Below, in pieces: positions 9,852 through 18,177 of a DNA stretch of 64,000 bases. The DNA comes from CAYJAZ01 sp964371865 (GTDB lineage Bacteria > Desulfobacterota > Desulfovibrionia > Desulfovibrionales > Desulfovibrionaceae), in the NCBI GenBank assembly GCA_964371865.1, contig CAYJOR010000003.1, positions 43,343 to 107,342 on the forward strand, in the 5' to 3' direction. The notes below the pieces were generated by a model. It searched no databases, was not told where the DNA came from, and was given only the letters and a program-made list of their open reading frames with translations. The translations under genes and the position numbers were made by a program. Numbering within the stretch: the stretch's first letter is position 1; each line of letters opens with the position of its first letter.

Positions 9852-10505
9852 CTATTCTTTTAATTTTGATTTTGCTTGTTTTACAACAAAAGTAATAATT
9901 CCAAGAATAAGTGCAACAACAGCTACTAATGACCATGGAATTTCGCCGTGTTCAAGTGCGTACGCAATTGCGCCTGAACCGGATACATAAAGAATAATCC
10001 CAGGTAAAATACAAAGTGCTGTCCATAGAACGTATACTTTGAATGGTACGCTTGTAAGACCGAAACCGTAGTTGAGTAGGTTGAAAGGAAAAATAGGTAC
10101 AAGTCTTGTTATTGCAACAATGATGTAGCCATTTTTTTCTGTAAGGTCTTCGAGTTTTTGAAATTTTTCATTTTTATCAAGTATACCTTTTACGGTATCT
10201 CTTGCAAGATATTTTGCGATTAAGAAACAAGCTGCAGCGCCTAAATTTGCACCGACTGCAACATAAATAACACCCATAAGCACACCAAAAATAGGTGCTG
10301 CCATAAGTGTGAGCGCTGATGCAGGAATAGCAAAAATTGTAGCTAAGGCATAGATTCCTATGTAGATAATAGGAGCTATAGCACCTTGAGCCTCAACCCA
10401 TGTCTTTATGCCGCCGATTGCTTCTTCAATATTGTAAGTACGTGCCGCATAAATGACAGCGCCTACAATAACAGCAAAAATTAAAAGTTTAATTCCATTC
10501 TTCAT
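9852..10505 (-). CDS. TVP38/TMEM64 (DedA-like) inner-membrane protein
   Basis: 217 aa, mostly hydrophobic, with about five membrane segments. The central region holds the family pattern: GANLGAAACFLIAKYLAR, a basic linker, then RLVPIFPFNLLNYGFGLT. VTT-domain proteins are integral membrane proteins; several relatives are lipid scramblases. GGGAG precedes the start. It lies upstream of the redox operon on the same strand, with a 158-base gap. Membership of the same transcript is possible but not shown. Specific substrate unknown. Confidence 0.8.
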   Translation of the reverse strand: MKNGIKLLIFAVIVGAVIYAARTYNIEEAIGGIKTWVEAQGAIAPIIYIGIYALATIFAIPASALTLMAAPIFGVLMGVIYVAVGANLGAAACFLIAKYLARDTVKGILDKNEKFQKLEDLTEKNGYIIVAITRLVPIFPFNLLNYGFGLTSVPFKVYVLWTALCILPGIILYVSGSGAIAYALEHGEIPWSLVAVVALILGIITFVVKQAKSKLKE

Positions 10506-10944
10506 AAAGCTCTCCCAACGTTAAAATGTTCTTACTTGGCGATGTTTTATTTATAGACTATTCAAGAGTGAAGCGCACATAAATAAAGCATGTCCCCAAC
10601 CAAATATATAAACACAAAATTAAAGCTTATAGAAATAATAAGGCGAAGAAATGTTGAAAAATAATAAACTTACGTTAAGGTAATCTCATGATTTTGTCAA
10701 TACGGTAAGGATAAAATTGCGAATTTTAAATTAATCAGTACTTGATAATACAAAATTTTAATGTATCTCTCTAAATTCATTTTTGTTATAAATTCCACAA
10801 GCATATTGAACATAGAAAAATATCCAAATTATTGCAAAATTATAATTCTTAAAACTTGCATTTTAAATGAAATTTCATTAGCATAAGCTCAATAAGATTT
10901 TTTATTTGAAGTAAAAATCTTAAATCTAAATGCACGAGTCTAAC
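10506..10944. other. Non-coding AT-rich divergent region between TVP38 gene and selD
   Basis: About 440 bases between divergent genes. All six frames are broken by stops and I see no coding remnant, repeat copy or strong hairpin. It presumably holds both promoters; none matches consensus well enough to call. Confidence 0.5.
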
Positions 10945-12021
10945 ATGGCACAATTCAAACTGATGGAAAAATCAAAGGCTCCAGGTTGAGCAGCGAAGAC
11001 ACCTCCGGAGTTACTGGAGCAATTATTACAAAATCTTTCGTCTGTACCGGATCCTACCAATAGAATTATTCACGGGTTTGAGCATAACGAAGATGCCGTT
11101 ATTCTTTCTTCGCCACCACAAGGTAAAGCTCTTGTGCAAACGATTGATATACTTACACCTATTGGAAATAATCCTAGATTGTTCGGGCAAGTTGCTGCGG
11201 CAAATGCTTTGTCAGATATTTATGCGGTTGGTGGTGAAGCTTGGTCGTGCATGAATGTGCTTTCTTTTCCCTCTGATGATATGGAACTTTCTGTTCTCAC
11301 TCAAATACTTGAGGGCGGAATTGAAAAAATTAAAGAAGCTGAAGCTGTGCTTGCAGGCGGTCATACTCTTGAAGAAGATGAAATAAAATATGGTCTTAGC
11401 GTAACCGGGTATATAGACCCTACAAATATTGCAAGTAATAATGGATTGAGAGTCGGGGATATTCTTCTTCTTACAAAACCAATTGGTACAGGCGTTCTTG
11501 CAACTGCAATCAAAGCAAATTGGGAAAGTGAAGAGCGTATGCAAAAAGCTGAGGATACACTTTATTCTTGGGCAACTACCCTCAATAGAAAAGCGGCGCA
11601 AGTCATTAGAGATATGAAACTTAAAGCAGCAACCGATATTACAGGTTTTGGCCTTGGTGGACATATTCTTGAAATGGCAAAAGCGTCTCGCTGTGCAGTT
11701 GAGCTTGATATTCACTCTATTCCTTTTATGGAAGATGTGATTGATTTTGCTGAGTTTGGGCTTATTCCAGCTGGCACTTATAGAAATAGAAAACACTGCG
11801 AATGCAAAACATTACAGTATTTTGATACAACAAATGAAAGAGATTTACTTCTTTCAACTCTTGTATTTGATGCTCAAACTTCAGGTGGACTTCTTCTTGC
11901 TATTCCAAAAGAAAAACTTCAAGAAGCAAAAGAAAGATTAACAGCTCTACAAGTGCCATTTTGGCAAATTGGGCGCGTTCATCAACTACAGAATCCTAAC
12001 GAACAACTAATCCTCAACTAA
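10945..12021 (+). CDS. selD: Selenide, water dikinase SelD, selenocysteine-containing (UGA readthrough)
   Basis: Makes selenophosphate from selenide and ATP for selenocysteine synthesis. From the ATG at 10945 the frame reads MAQFKLMEKSKAPG, then UGA at 10987-10989, then AAKTPPEL, and continues open to the stop at 12021, giving 358 residues. The N-terminal APG-U-AAK motif is the known active site where Sec or Cys stands in SelD, so the UGA is Sec15. The downstream part has DILTPIGNN and GGHTLE typical of the family. A plain ORF finder would start at the GTG at 11134 and lose the active site. An in-frame ATG at 10930 is an alternative start. Confidence 0.93.
10990..11022 (+). promoter_or_regulatory. 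Candidate bacterial SECIS hairpin in selD
   Basis: Thirteen bases after the UGA, CTCCGG (11003-11008) can pair with CTGGAG (11014-11019), including one G-U pair, around a 5-base AGTTA loop. Position and size fit a bacterial SECIS element recruiting SelB to the UGA codon. The fold was drawn by hand, not computed. Confidence 0.6.
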
Positions 12022-12037
12022 TAAGGTTAATATACAA

Positions 12038-13021
12038 ATGAGTAATGATATTTTTGACAATCCTTTTAAACAAATAGATAAAAAACAATTTCGTGAAGAT
12101 AAAAAATCCAATTCAAAACAAATAAAAAAGCCTCAAGCAGAGTCAAAACCTATTGCGCAGAATATTGAAGATGATGAAGAATTATTTCTCTATACAATGG
12201 GTAATGTAAGAAATATTAAAAATACTGATAAATATGCTCAAAAAGAAGATGCTCTTGCTAAAACAAAAATGAAAAGCGATGAAGAAGCATTAAATTCTCT
12301 TGCAGCTTTATTTCCTGAAAAAACACAGCAGTCTAAAAAAGCACAGAAAAAAGCTTTACAAACTGAAAAATTAAATCAGATTGCAGAAAATGTTCCATCA
12401 AATAGAAAAAAAGATGAGAAACAAAAAGCTCTAACTGATGAACATGACTTTTATAACGCAATGAAAGAAGTTAAGCCGCTTGCAAACAAAGTGCTTACTC
12501 CTCCTCCACCTCCAGAAGAAGTCGTTATTCAAAATGATCAAACTCCAATGATGCACGATTTTGAAGAAGGTAAGTTGGAATTTTCTTTCGCTTCAAATGC
12601 TGATCATGTGCAGTGCAATATCTTAGGATTAGATATTCTCACTCTAGGGAAGTTACAACAGCGTCATTATAATCCGGAAGCACATATTGATTTGCATAAT
12701 CTTAATGCCTACCAAGCTTTTCACACATTAATAGGTTTTTTCAAAAATGCTTATTATCGTGATATGCGCTGTATTCTTATTGTTACCGGAAAAGGTGCAA
12801 ACTCATTTGATGGGCGACCATTACTGCGTTCAAAAGTTTGTGATTGGTTAGTAGATTCACCTTTCAAGCATCTAGTTCTTGCTTTTTGTACTGCAAAGCA
12901 TGAAGATGGTGGAGCCGGTGCGCTTTATGTGCTTCTTAGAAAACGCCGTAAAAATTCACCTGAAATCCCTTGGGAGAGAATGCCTAACGACTATGATCTA
13001 TGGGCTGATTTAGATAAATAA
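12038..13021 (+). CDS. Smr-domain protein
   Basis: 327 aa. The first two thirds are polar, lysine/glutamate-rich and probably disordered. A C-terminal Smr (MutS2 C-terminal) domain at about 210-310 shows the diagnostic HIDLHNLNAYQA motif and VTGKGANSFDGRP. Smr domains nick or cleave nucleic acid, with roles in RNA cleavage on ribosomes or in DNA processing. The MutS2 ATPase part is absent, so this is the stand-alone type. It lies 16 bases after selD and is probably co-transcribed with it. The target is not predictable from sequence. Confidence 0.8.
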   Translation: MSNDIFDNPFKQIDKKQFREDKKSNSKQIKKPQAESKPIAQNIEDDEELFLYTMGNVRNIKNTDKYAQKEDALAKTKMKSDEEALNSLAALFPEKTQQSKKAQKKALQTEKLNQIAENVPSNRKKDEKQKALTDEHDFYNAMKEVKPLANKVLTPPPPPEEVVIQNDQTPMMHDFEEGKLEFSFASNADHVQCNILGLDILTLGKLQQRHYNPEAHIDLHNLNAYQAFHTLIGFFKNAYYRDMRCILIVTGKGANSFDGRPLLRSKVCDWLVDSPFKHLVLAFCTAKHEDGGAGALYVLLRKRRKNSPEIPWERMPNDYDLWADLDK

Positions 13022-13054
13022 GACATTAACACCTTATTTCGATTTATGATTTTT

Positions 13055-13103
13055 TGAGGGGGAAAACCACATTTTTTTGAAAAAAATGATGTTTCCCCCC
13101 TCA
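13055..13103. repeat. G-rich hairpin repeat family R2, copy a
   Basis: TGAGGGGGAAAACCACATTTTTTT pairs imperfectly with its complement ending in CCCCCCTCA. It is preceded by a diverged copy of the R2 terminus (TTATTTCGATTTATG) and followed by CTTTCCTTAAAAAA, which also follows copy b. It lies in the convergent gap after the Smr gene. Confidence 0.7.
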
Positions 13104-13286
13104 AACTCCCCCTTTCCTTAAAAAACAATTAGGGACTGTTTCTAGAGAGTGTCAACCCGAGATGAATTTTGGCTTATATCAAGGAAGATGATTGGGTATT
13201 GAGGGAGTGTATTCTTATAGTACTCGACCGAAAAAACACATGAAATCTGACGATGAGATAAGCAAAAAAAAGGTTAAGTTAAAGTG

Positions 13287-13328
13287 AAATCCCCATTATT
13301 CAAGTTCAAGTAATGGGGATTTTTTTTT
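13287..13328 (+). terminator. Rho-independent terminator, plus strand
   Basis: AAATCCCCATTA and its complement flank a 12-nt loop, followed by nine T residues. It is 265 bases after the Smr gene with no gene in between, so it may end the selD transcript or an unrecognised small RNA from the 13140-13290 segment. Confidence 0.75.
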
Positions 13329-13351
13329 AGAAATAAAATCGTAGATATTTA

Positions 13352-13657
13352 CTACATGTGACTTTTTAATGTTTGTACATAAGCGGCAATATTTGCGATA
13401 TCATCTTCCGAATAGGTTTTGAATATTTTTTTCATAGGTTGATATTTTTGACTTGTATCATCACGAATTCTTATAAGATTCTTCACAAAATCTTCTTCAC
13501 TAAGCTTATTTAAACCATGCTTGCTTGCATCTGCATTGTGACATGAAACGCAAGATTTATAGAGCTGTCCACCGCTTGTAACGCAAGCTGAAAGAGCAGT
13601 GTTCACAGTAAATGCGAAAATAAAGCACGTGATTAAGGCTAAAGGCAACTTTTGCAT
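13352..13657 (-). CDS. Periplasmic monoheme cytochrome c (class I, c553-like)
   Basis: 101 aa with a signal peptide (cleavage near ALSA) and one haem-binding CVSCH at residues 36-40. A downstream YQPM supplies the likely axial methionine, and the C-terminal helix (DDIANIAAYVQTL) is typical of small class I cytochromes. Such proteins carry electrons in the periplasm, in sulfate reducers often from formate dehydrogenase. It is monocistronic and precedes no obvious oxidoreductase, so its partner is unknown. Confidence 0.9.
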   Translation of the reverse strand: MQKLPLALITCFIFAFTVNTALSACVTSGGQLYKSCVSCHNADASKHGLNKLSEEDFVKNLIRIRDDTSQKYQPMKKIFKTYSEDDIANIAAYVQTLKSHM

Positions 13658-13804
13658 AAAAACTCCTTTTATAATGATTAAAAACCATAATACATGATTT
13701 TTTAGATTGATACAAGCTTTATTTTTATTTAGCGATACAGGCTAGTTTTATCATAAAATAAATTTGAAATTCTCTTAGAGCATTTTTAAATAAAGATAAT
13801 TAAA

Positions 13805-13841
13805 TAAAAAAAGCTACCTTCTAACGAGAGTAGCTTTTTTT
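13805..13841 (-). terminator. Bidirectional terminator between 13657 and 13861
   Basis: AAAGCTAC and GTAGCTTT arms enclose a 14-nt loop, with A-runs on the left and T-runs on the right so that it can work in both directions. It directly follows the minus-strand gene ending at 13861. Confidence 0.75.
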
Positions 13842-13860
13842 AAACTTACTATGAAAATAG

Positions 13861-14484
13861 TTATGCTGACATTGTATAACTATCAACAAGTTCTTGGGCT
13901 AGTTGCCATGAATTGTTTACTATATTAATTCTCTCGAGCTTGTCGATAGGTATAGTTTCACCATCTACTATTCTACAGATTACAACTTCTAGGCTATCAG
14001 GATAGTAATAGAATTCTAAATCAGCACCATATTTATCCTTTAGTTTTTTATGCAGATAGTCAAGCATAGGAGTTTTTTGACCTAACACACAGAAGTTTGT
14101 CCATAATTCTCTTGCTACACGCCGAACAACAGAGCGTCTTTTTTCTTCAACAACTTCTTTGCTGTTGAGTTTTCTCATACTATGTTGATGATAGTTGATA
14201 ATTCTAGTATTCACCAATTGTTTATTATACTTATTGAATCCTATACTATTAGTAATTTTATTACTTTCATGAAGTGCGAGCGCGGCTAAAGAAGTCAAGG
14301 AACCGGTAGTTTCGAGGGTTTTTCTATTCTGGGAGCTTAGTTTAAAAGCAAGATGTGCCTCATCTACCTTAGATTGAGGTTGTTTTACATCATTTGGAAA
14401 GCTCTCTGAGTGAGGAGAGCTTTCCCCATTACTCATGAATCCATTTGATGAATGGTTCTCTTTTTGTCTATAGATTATATCCAT
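13861..14484 (-). CDS. Hypothetical protein beside flagellin-like genes
   Basis: Not recognised. 207 aa from the ATG preceded by AAGG (start MDIIYRQKEN); a TTG start 19 codons upstream is possible but less likely. The N-terminal half is polar and low in hydrophobic residues. The C-terminal half (about 120-207) looks folded, with a helix RRVARELWTNF and then alternating strands (LEFYYYPDSLEVVICRI). No signal peptide or membrane segment. It follows the flagellin-like gene at 14610 on the same strand, so a motility-related role is only a contextual guess. Confidence 0.55.
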   Translation of the reverse strand: MDIIYRQKENHSSNGFMSNGESSPHSESFPNDVKQPQSKVDEAHLAFKLSSQNRKTLETTGSLTSLAALALHESNKITNSIGFNKYNKQLVNTRIINYHQHSMRKLNSKEVVEEKRRSVVRRVARELWTNFCVLGQKTPMLDYLHKKLKDKYGADLEFYYYPDSLEVVICRIVDGETIPIDKLERINIVNNSWQLAQELVDSYTMSA

Positions 14485-14609
14485 ATTCTTGACCTTTTCG
14501 CTCAGATAATTTTCAACTACTTCAATTTCAGATATGCTCAATCTGGCTTGAATGAAAAGGAAAACTAGATTTTTGCTTCTAAACTAAGAAATTAATTTAG
14601 AAACGTAGT

Positions 14610-15437
14610 CTAACTTGATTGATTAAATATCGTCCCTGACCCATTAGAAGCATTAAGAATGTCATTCAAGTAAAACGATGAAGTTGAAGGAGTGGAACTC
14701 TCTTCTTCTTCAAGTGTTTTATATTGAATGGTATTTTCTAAAATGCTTGCTCTATCCTCATAGAGAAGAGAGAGGTTTTCTAAGCCTTTTATATCGTAGC
14801 TATAGTTTGCTTCAACCATTTCAAGTCTTTCAATATACTTTTCAAGATTTGCTGCAAAAGCTGCTGCACTTGATTGATCGGTAATTGTTGCTTCATCTTT
14901 GAGAAGATTAAAGTTCATATTACCATTTGCGCCCATAACTTCAGTTAGGTCGGAATCAATAAGATTATTGAATGCTTGATCTATTTGGCTATTGCCACCT
15001 TGAAGAACAACTGTTCCGTCGCTATTCATTCCGGCAGTGCCATTTAGCAAATCCATTCCATTGAACGATGTGTTTTCTGCAAGGCCTACAATAAGTCCAG
15101 CAAGTTCATTCAATGAAGCAGAGTAAGAAGCATATTGATCGCTAGACATACCGGACAAAGTTGCAGCTTCAGTCGCTACCTTATACATATCATTGAGATA
15201 TTGTTTAGCAGCTGTTGTGCCTGATTGTGCAACTTCAACCATTGCCATAGCATCAGACATATTTCTTGATGCTTGATTATACATTGCTGCATCTGCGCGC
15301 ATAGCAGAGTCGAACGCTCTTCGCGTAGAATCTTTCACCGAGCGATTTGTATAAACAGTGGATTCCATCTTATTATACATAGATGTAGCAAGTTTACTTT
15401 CATATACGGCTGAAAGTAGCGATGTCATATCCCACAT
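14610..15437 (-). CDS. Flagellin/FlgL-like protein
   Basis: 275 aa, starting at the ATG with GGAG six bases upstream (MWDMTSLLSA). The helical N-terminal half resembles the flagellin D0/D1 core, with the recognisable stretch GLAENTSFNGMDLLNGT, which in flagellins links the D1 helices. The C-terminal part is helical (MVEANYSYDIKGLENLSLLYE) and then has a Ser/Asn-rich tail, unlike the conserved flagellin C-terminus. So it is flagellin-like rather than a standard filament subunit. It sits in a minus-strand group with another flagellin-like gene. Confidence 0.6.
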   Translation of the reverse strand: MWDMTSLLSAVYESKLATSMYNKMESTVYTNRSVKDSTRRAFDSAMRADAAMYNQASRNMSDAMAMVEVAQSGTTAAKQYLNDMYKVATEAATLSGMSSDQYASYSASLNELAGLIVGLAENTSFNGMDLLNGTAGMNSDGTVVLQGGNSQIDQAFNNLIDSDLTEVMGANGNMNFNLLKDEATITDQSSAAAFAANLEKYIERLEMVEANYSYDIKGLENLSLLYEDRASILENTIQYKTLEEEESSTPSTSSFYLNDILNASNGSGTIFNQSS

Positions 15438-15677
15438 AATGAACTCCATTTTTATAAAGAAAAAAGCAATACTCAACCAAAGCTTTAAATTACATTTAAT
15501 AATTTAAAAAGCTATGATTTTACATACATTTTTATATTTTTATCAATTAGGTTATAGCATAAGGCTCAAGAATTTGAACTTTATAAAAGTCAAATTGATT
15601 AAAGTAATGATATAAGTTCATTAACAAAAATATAAAAATGTAATGCTTATAAATAATGATTTTTAATTATAATTAGC

Positions 15678-16340
15678 TTATGAAATTACATTATTAAGTA
15701 AGTTAGTAACATCTGAAGTGTTTACTGCGTATTGTTGGCTTGAAGCATCACTAAAAGTTGCAGCAATATCATCAAGTAATGCGCTACGTCCTTGAATTGT
15801 TTGAACTTGCAAACCAGTACGTGCTAATTCAGGGTTTAGAGCATCAAGAGCTGTAGTAATAGCACCTTGAGCAGTTTTTGCGTCAGTTGCTGTACCTGCT
15901 GCTGTAATGAAACTAGCTAGAGTTGCACTAGGTGTTGTTGAAAGTGCAATAGTGGCATCATTACCTATATTAAGTGTGGTAGCTGTTGTGCTATCAAAAG
16001 GAGTTGCTCCATTGATAGCAGTATCTTGAATGGTTGTTATGAAAGCTTCAGCATCTTCCATCATTTTTAGTGCTGTTGTTGCATCAGCACCTGCAAGTGA
16101 TTTGTGTAAGTTATTAAGATAGTTCACAGCTTCTGTTAATGTGCTTTGGAACTGAACTGCATAAGCTTCACTTTCTTTTACTTCTGCACTTTCTAATGCA
16201 GGTGTAAGAGCTTCTCTTGAAAGTGATGCAGAATTTGAGCGTAAACCTGCAGTAACTGTTTTGTCTGTTTTTACTTGGCCGTTCATAATTTTATTTAATA
16301 AAAGTTCTGATGCCATTGTACTTGAGCTAACTGTTGACAT
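15678..16340 (-). CDS. Small flagellin-like protein
   Basis: 220 aa, Ala/Thr/Ser-rich, with GGGAGG just before the ATG. It is helical at both ends with a beta-rich Thr-rich middle (about 110-150). The C-terminus (LLDDIAATFSDASSQQYAVNTS) resembles the flagellin/hook-associated C-terminal helix. No signal peptide, as expected for a type III exported axial protein. It is clearly shorter than a usual flagellin. Identity is based on composition and helix pattern only; an unrelated secreted filament or adhesin remains possible. Confidence 0.5.
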   Translation of the reverse strand: MSTVSSSTMASELLLNKIMNGQVKTDKTVTAGLRSNSASLSREALTPALESAEVKESEAYAVQFQSTLTEAVNYLNNLHKSLAGADATTALKMMEDAEAFITTIQDTAINGATPFDSTTATTLNIGNDATIALSTTPSATLASFITAAGTATDAKTAQGAITTALDALNPELARTGLQVQTIQGRSALLDDIAATFSDASSQQYAVNTSDVTNLLNNVIS

Positions 16341-16488
16341 ATTTGCCTCCCGAGGTAAATAGTGTTTATTTTTAAGACATACTTTAAGTCTTATACGTAA
16401 CTTAACGGATATTTTTTATATTACTTTAGGCTTTTTTTTATTTTTTTTTCAATATTTTTTTTGACGAGATAAGCATAAAAGAAAAAAG

Positions 16489-16519
16489 AAAGCACGTTCT
16501 TTATAAAAAACGTGCTTTT
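16489..16519 (-). terminator. Terminator hairpin downstream of the DtxR-type gene
   Basis: AAAGCACG and CGTGCTTT arms with a 14-nt loop, A/T-rich on both sides. It can end the minus-strand transcript from 17109. Confidence 0.7.
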
Positions 16520-16545
16520 CTTTAATAAATAATAAATATATTATG

Positions 16546-17109
16546 CTATAAATATTTAGAAATAGTATCTATAGTTTCTTCTTTATTTTTTTTGCTTTCT
16601 TCTTTTTGTCTTTGTAGTTCGTTCTTTTCAGCTTCTTTAATAGCTTGCTTACGCAATACTTTATAATCTTCTTGCCAGTTAGACATATCATCGTCTTTGT
16701 TTCTTAGGTAAACTAGGAATTGACCAAGCCTTCTTGTTGCATGAAGTGGTACAACGTGTTCAAGTTCGCAAGCAACATCATCAGCGTCAGCATCAGTTAG
16801 CTGTAGAACGTTATGGAAAAATTCTTTGAATATTTCATGGCGATGACTTAAATCTTTACCTATTTTCTTTCCTTCTTCTGTGAGATGGATAAGACTATAA
16901 GGGCTGTAGTCAATATAACCGAGATTTTTAAGGCTCTTTAGCGCGCTTGTTACTGTTGAACGAGAAACTTTAGCTTGCTCTGCAATGGTGCTTGCACGAG
17001 CGGCACCTTGCTGCATTTCTTCAGTATATATGATTTCAATGTAGTTTTCTAAGACACTTGATAGTTTTTTATCTTCTTGAGGTACGGTAGTGTTTTTTGT
17101 ATTTGGCAT
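16546..17109 (-). CDS. DtxR/MntR-family metal-dependent transcriptional regulator
   Basis: 187 aa. A winged helix-turn-helix at about 20-80 (STIAEQAKVSRSTVTSALKSL) is followed by the DtxR dimerisation helix with the metal-site signature CELEH (Cys114, Glu117, His118). It ends in a highly charged Lys/Glu tail (150-185) instead of an SH3-like domain, as in the short MntR-type members. It probably senses Fe(II) or Mn(II). No metal transporter is adjacent; fetAB lies 14 kb away. Position between flagellin-like genes may be coincidental. Confidence 0.85.
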   Translation of the reverse strand: MPNTKNTTVPQEDKKLSSVLENYIEIIYTEEMQQGAARASTIAEQAKVSRSTVTSALKSLKNLGYIDYSPYSLIHLTEEGKKIGKDLSHRHEIFKEFFHNVLQLTDADADDVACELEHVVPLHATRRLGQFLVYLRNKDDDMSNWQEDYKVLRKQAIKEAEKNELQRQKEESKKNKEETIDTISKYL

Positions 17110-17223
17110 TGAAAGTTCCTAATTGAATTTGTATTTATTTTGAAGAAAATTTTAATAATCTATCAACTTATATTTATAGCACTATAAACCTTGATAAATT
17201 ATGTGTCAATAGCTTTTTAAACG

Positions 17224-17250
17224 AAAAAGGAGTTAGAAAACTCTAACTCC
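17224..17250 (-). terminator. Terminator of the small gene at 17371
   Basis: On the minus strand GGAGTTAG, a 6-nt loop and CTAACTCC are followed by TTTTT. The hairpin supports the reality of the short gene upstream. Confidence 0.8.
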
Positions 17251-17370
17251 AGATTTAGAGATGTTATAGAATTTTGTAAGTCTAACTTGAATAAGCTGAT
17301 AAAAACATAAGACTTTAGTCTTTGTAATAGGAAAAAATATAATAAAATCAATAAGAAAAAATTTAGCTTC

Positions 17371-17562
17371 TTATACAGTGATATTAATATTATTGCCTTT
17401 TCCCATCGCTTGTAGAGCATTTGATCTACTTTCAATTTCATTAATATTTATACTTAACTGATTAAGCATTTCTGTTTGAAGAGCTTGAGATGTACCGTAA
17501 AGTTTAAGGGTAAAACTATTTGCACCTTGTAAAGTTGACATATTTGCTAGCATCATATTCAT
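17371..17562 (-). CDS. Small hypothetical, possible motility-associated protein
   Basis: 63 aa from the ATG with AAAAAGGTG six bases upstream (start MNMMLANMSTLQGA); a GTG start three codons earlier is possible. Helical, Met/Gln/Asn-rich, no cysteine, no signal peptide. The layout (N-terminal MLANMSTL, C-terminal short basic-glycine tail) resembles small putative motility proteins of the YjfB type, but that resemblance is weak. It has its own strong terminator. Confidence 0.5.
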   Translation of the reverse strand: MNMMLANMSTLQGANSFTLKLYGTSQALQTEMLNQLSININEIESRSNALQAMGKGNNINITV

Positions 17563-17751
17563 AAGCGTCACCTTTTTATAAAAAGATTATTGACTCTAAA
17601 GTTACTGAGAATACAAAAAACTATAAAAAACTATTCTTATACTTAATATCGAACATTTCTTGCAAAACTTTATAGCTAGGGTGTTCTATTTTTTAAAGTA
17701 TTCAATATTCTATAACATATATATAAGAAAAAGAGAAAGGTACAAATAAAA

Positions 17752-17800
17752 TTTTAGGGAAAACTTTACTTTTTATAGTAAATAAAGTTTTCCCTAAAAA
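17752..17800 (-). terminator. Bidirectional terminator downstream of trxA
   Basis: A long near-perfect stem (TTTTAGGGAAAACTTTA and complement) with A/T-rich flanks, 21 bases after the trxA stop on the minus strand. Confidence 0.8.
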
Positions 17801-17820
17801 TAAGCTATATTCTTTTGAAA

Positions 17821-18129
17821 CTATTTAACAGCTTCAATTTCTGCAATAATAGCAGGTTTTTGTTTTAGACCTTCAAGGCGTGAAACTTCATTACCGTCTT
17901 TTATAAATAACATTGTTGGGAAACCTTTTACCTCAAAGCGTTCTTTAAGGTCTTGGTTTTCATCAAAGTCAACAGTATAGATTGGAAATTCAGGATTGTT
18001 TTTATCGATATCTTTAAGAACGAAAGATAGCATTTTGCAAGGTCCACAAGTTTTAGAGTAGAATTCTAAAAGGAGGCCGCCTGTTTTGTCGAGAGCATCA
18101 AATTCAGCTGTGTTTACTTCTTTAATCAT
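17821..18129 (-). CDS. trxA: Thioredoxin
   Basis: 102 aa single thioredoxin fold with a CGPC active site (Cys28, Cys31) and the conserved cis-proline loop GFPTMLF. It reduces protein disulfides in the cytoplasm using electrons from thioredoxin reductase, encoded directly upstream at 18178. The usual WC before GPC is TC here (SKTCGPC), a change from canonical Trx that is also seen in some anaerobes. The two genes are separated by about 48 bases and form an operon. Confidence 0.93.
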   Translation of the reverse strand: MIKEVNTAEFDALDKTGGLLLEFYSKTCGPCKMLSFVLKDIDKNNPEFPIYTVDFDENQDLKERFEVKGFPTMLFIKDGNEVSRLEGLKQKPAIIAEIEAVK

Positions 18130-18177
18130 TTTTTTATTCCTTTATATTAGAGTATTTTTTTAAAGGTTATTGGTTTA

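Noticed and set aside
10945..11133. Calling selD from the GTG at 11134
   Set aside because: This would drop the conserved active site; the upstream frame across the UGA encodes it.
11212..11796. 194-codon frame antisense to selD
   Set aside because: It is a shadow of selD: no ribosome site, and the sense frame is a firm family match.
17217..17441. 74-codon minus-strand frame overlapping the small 17371 gene
   Set aside because: It runs through the terminator hairpin and overlaps the better supported short gene in another frame.
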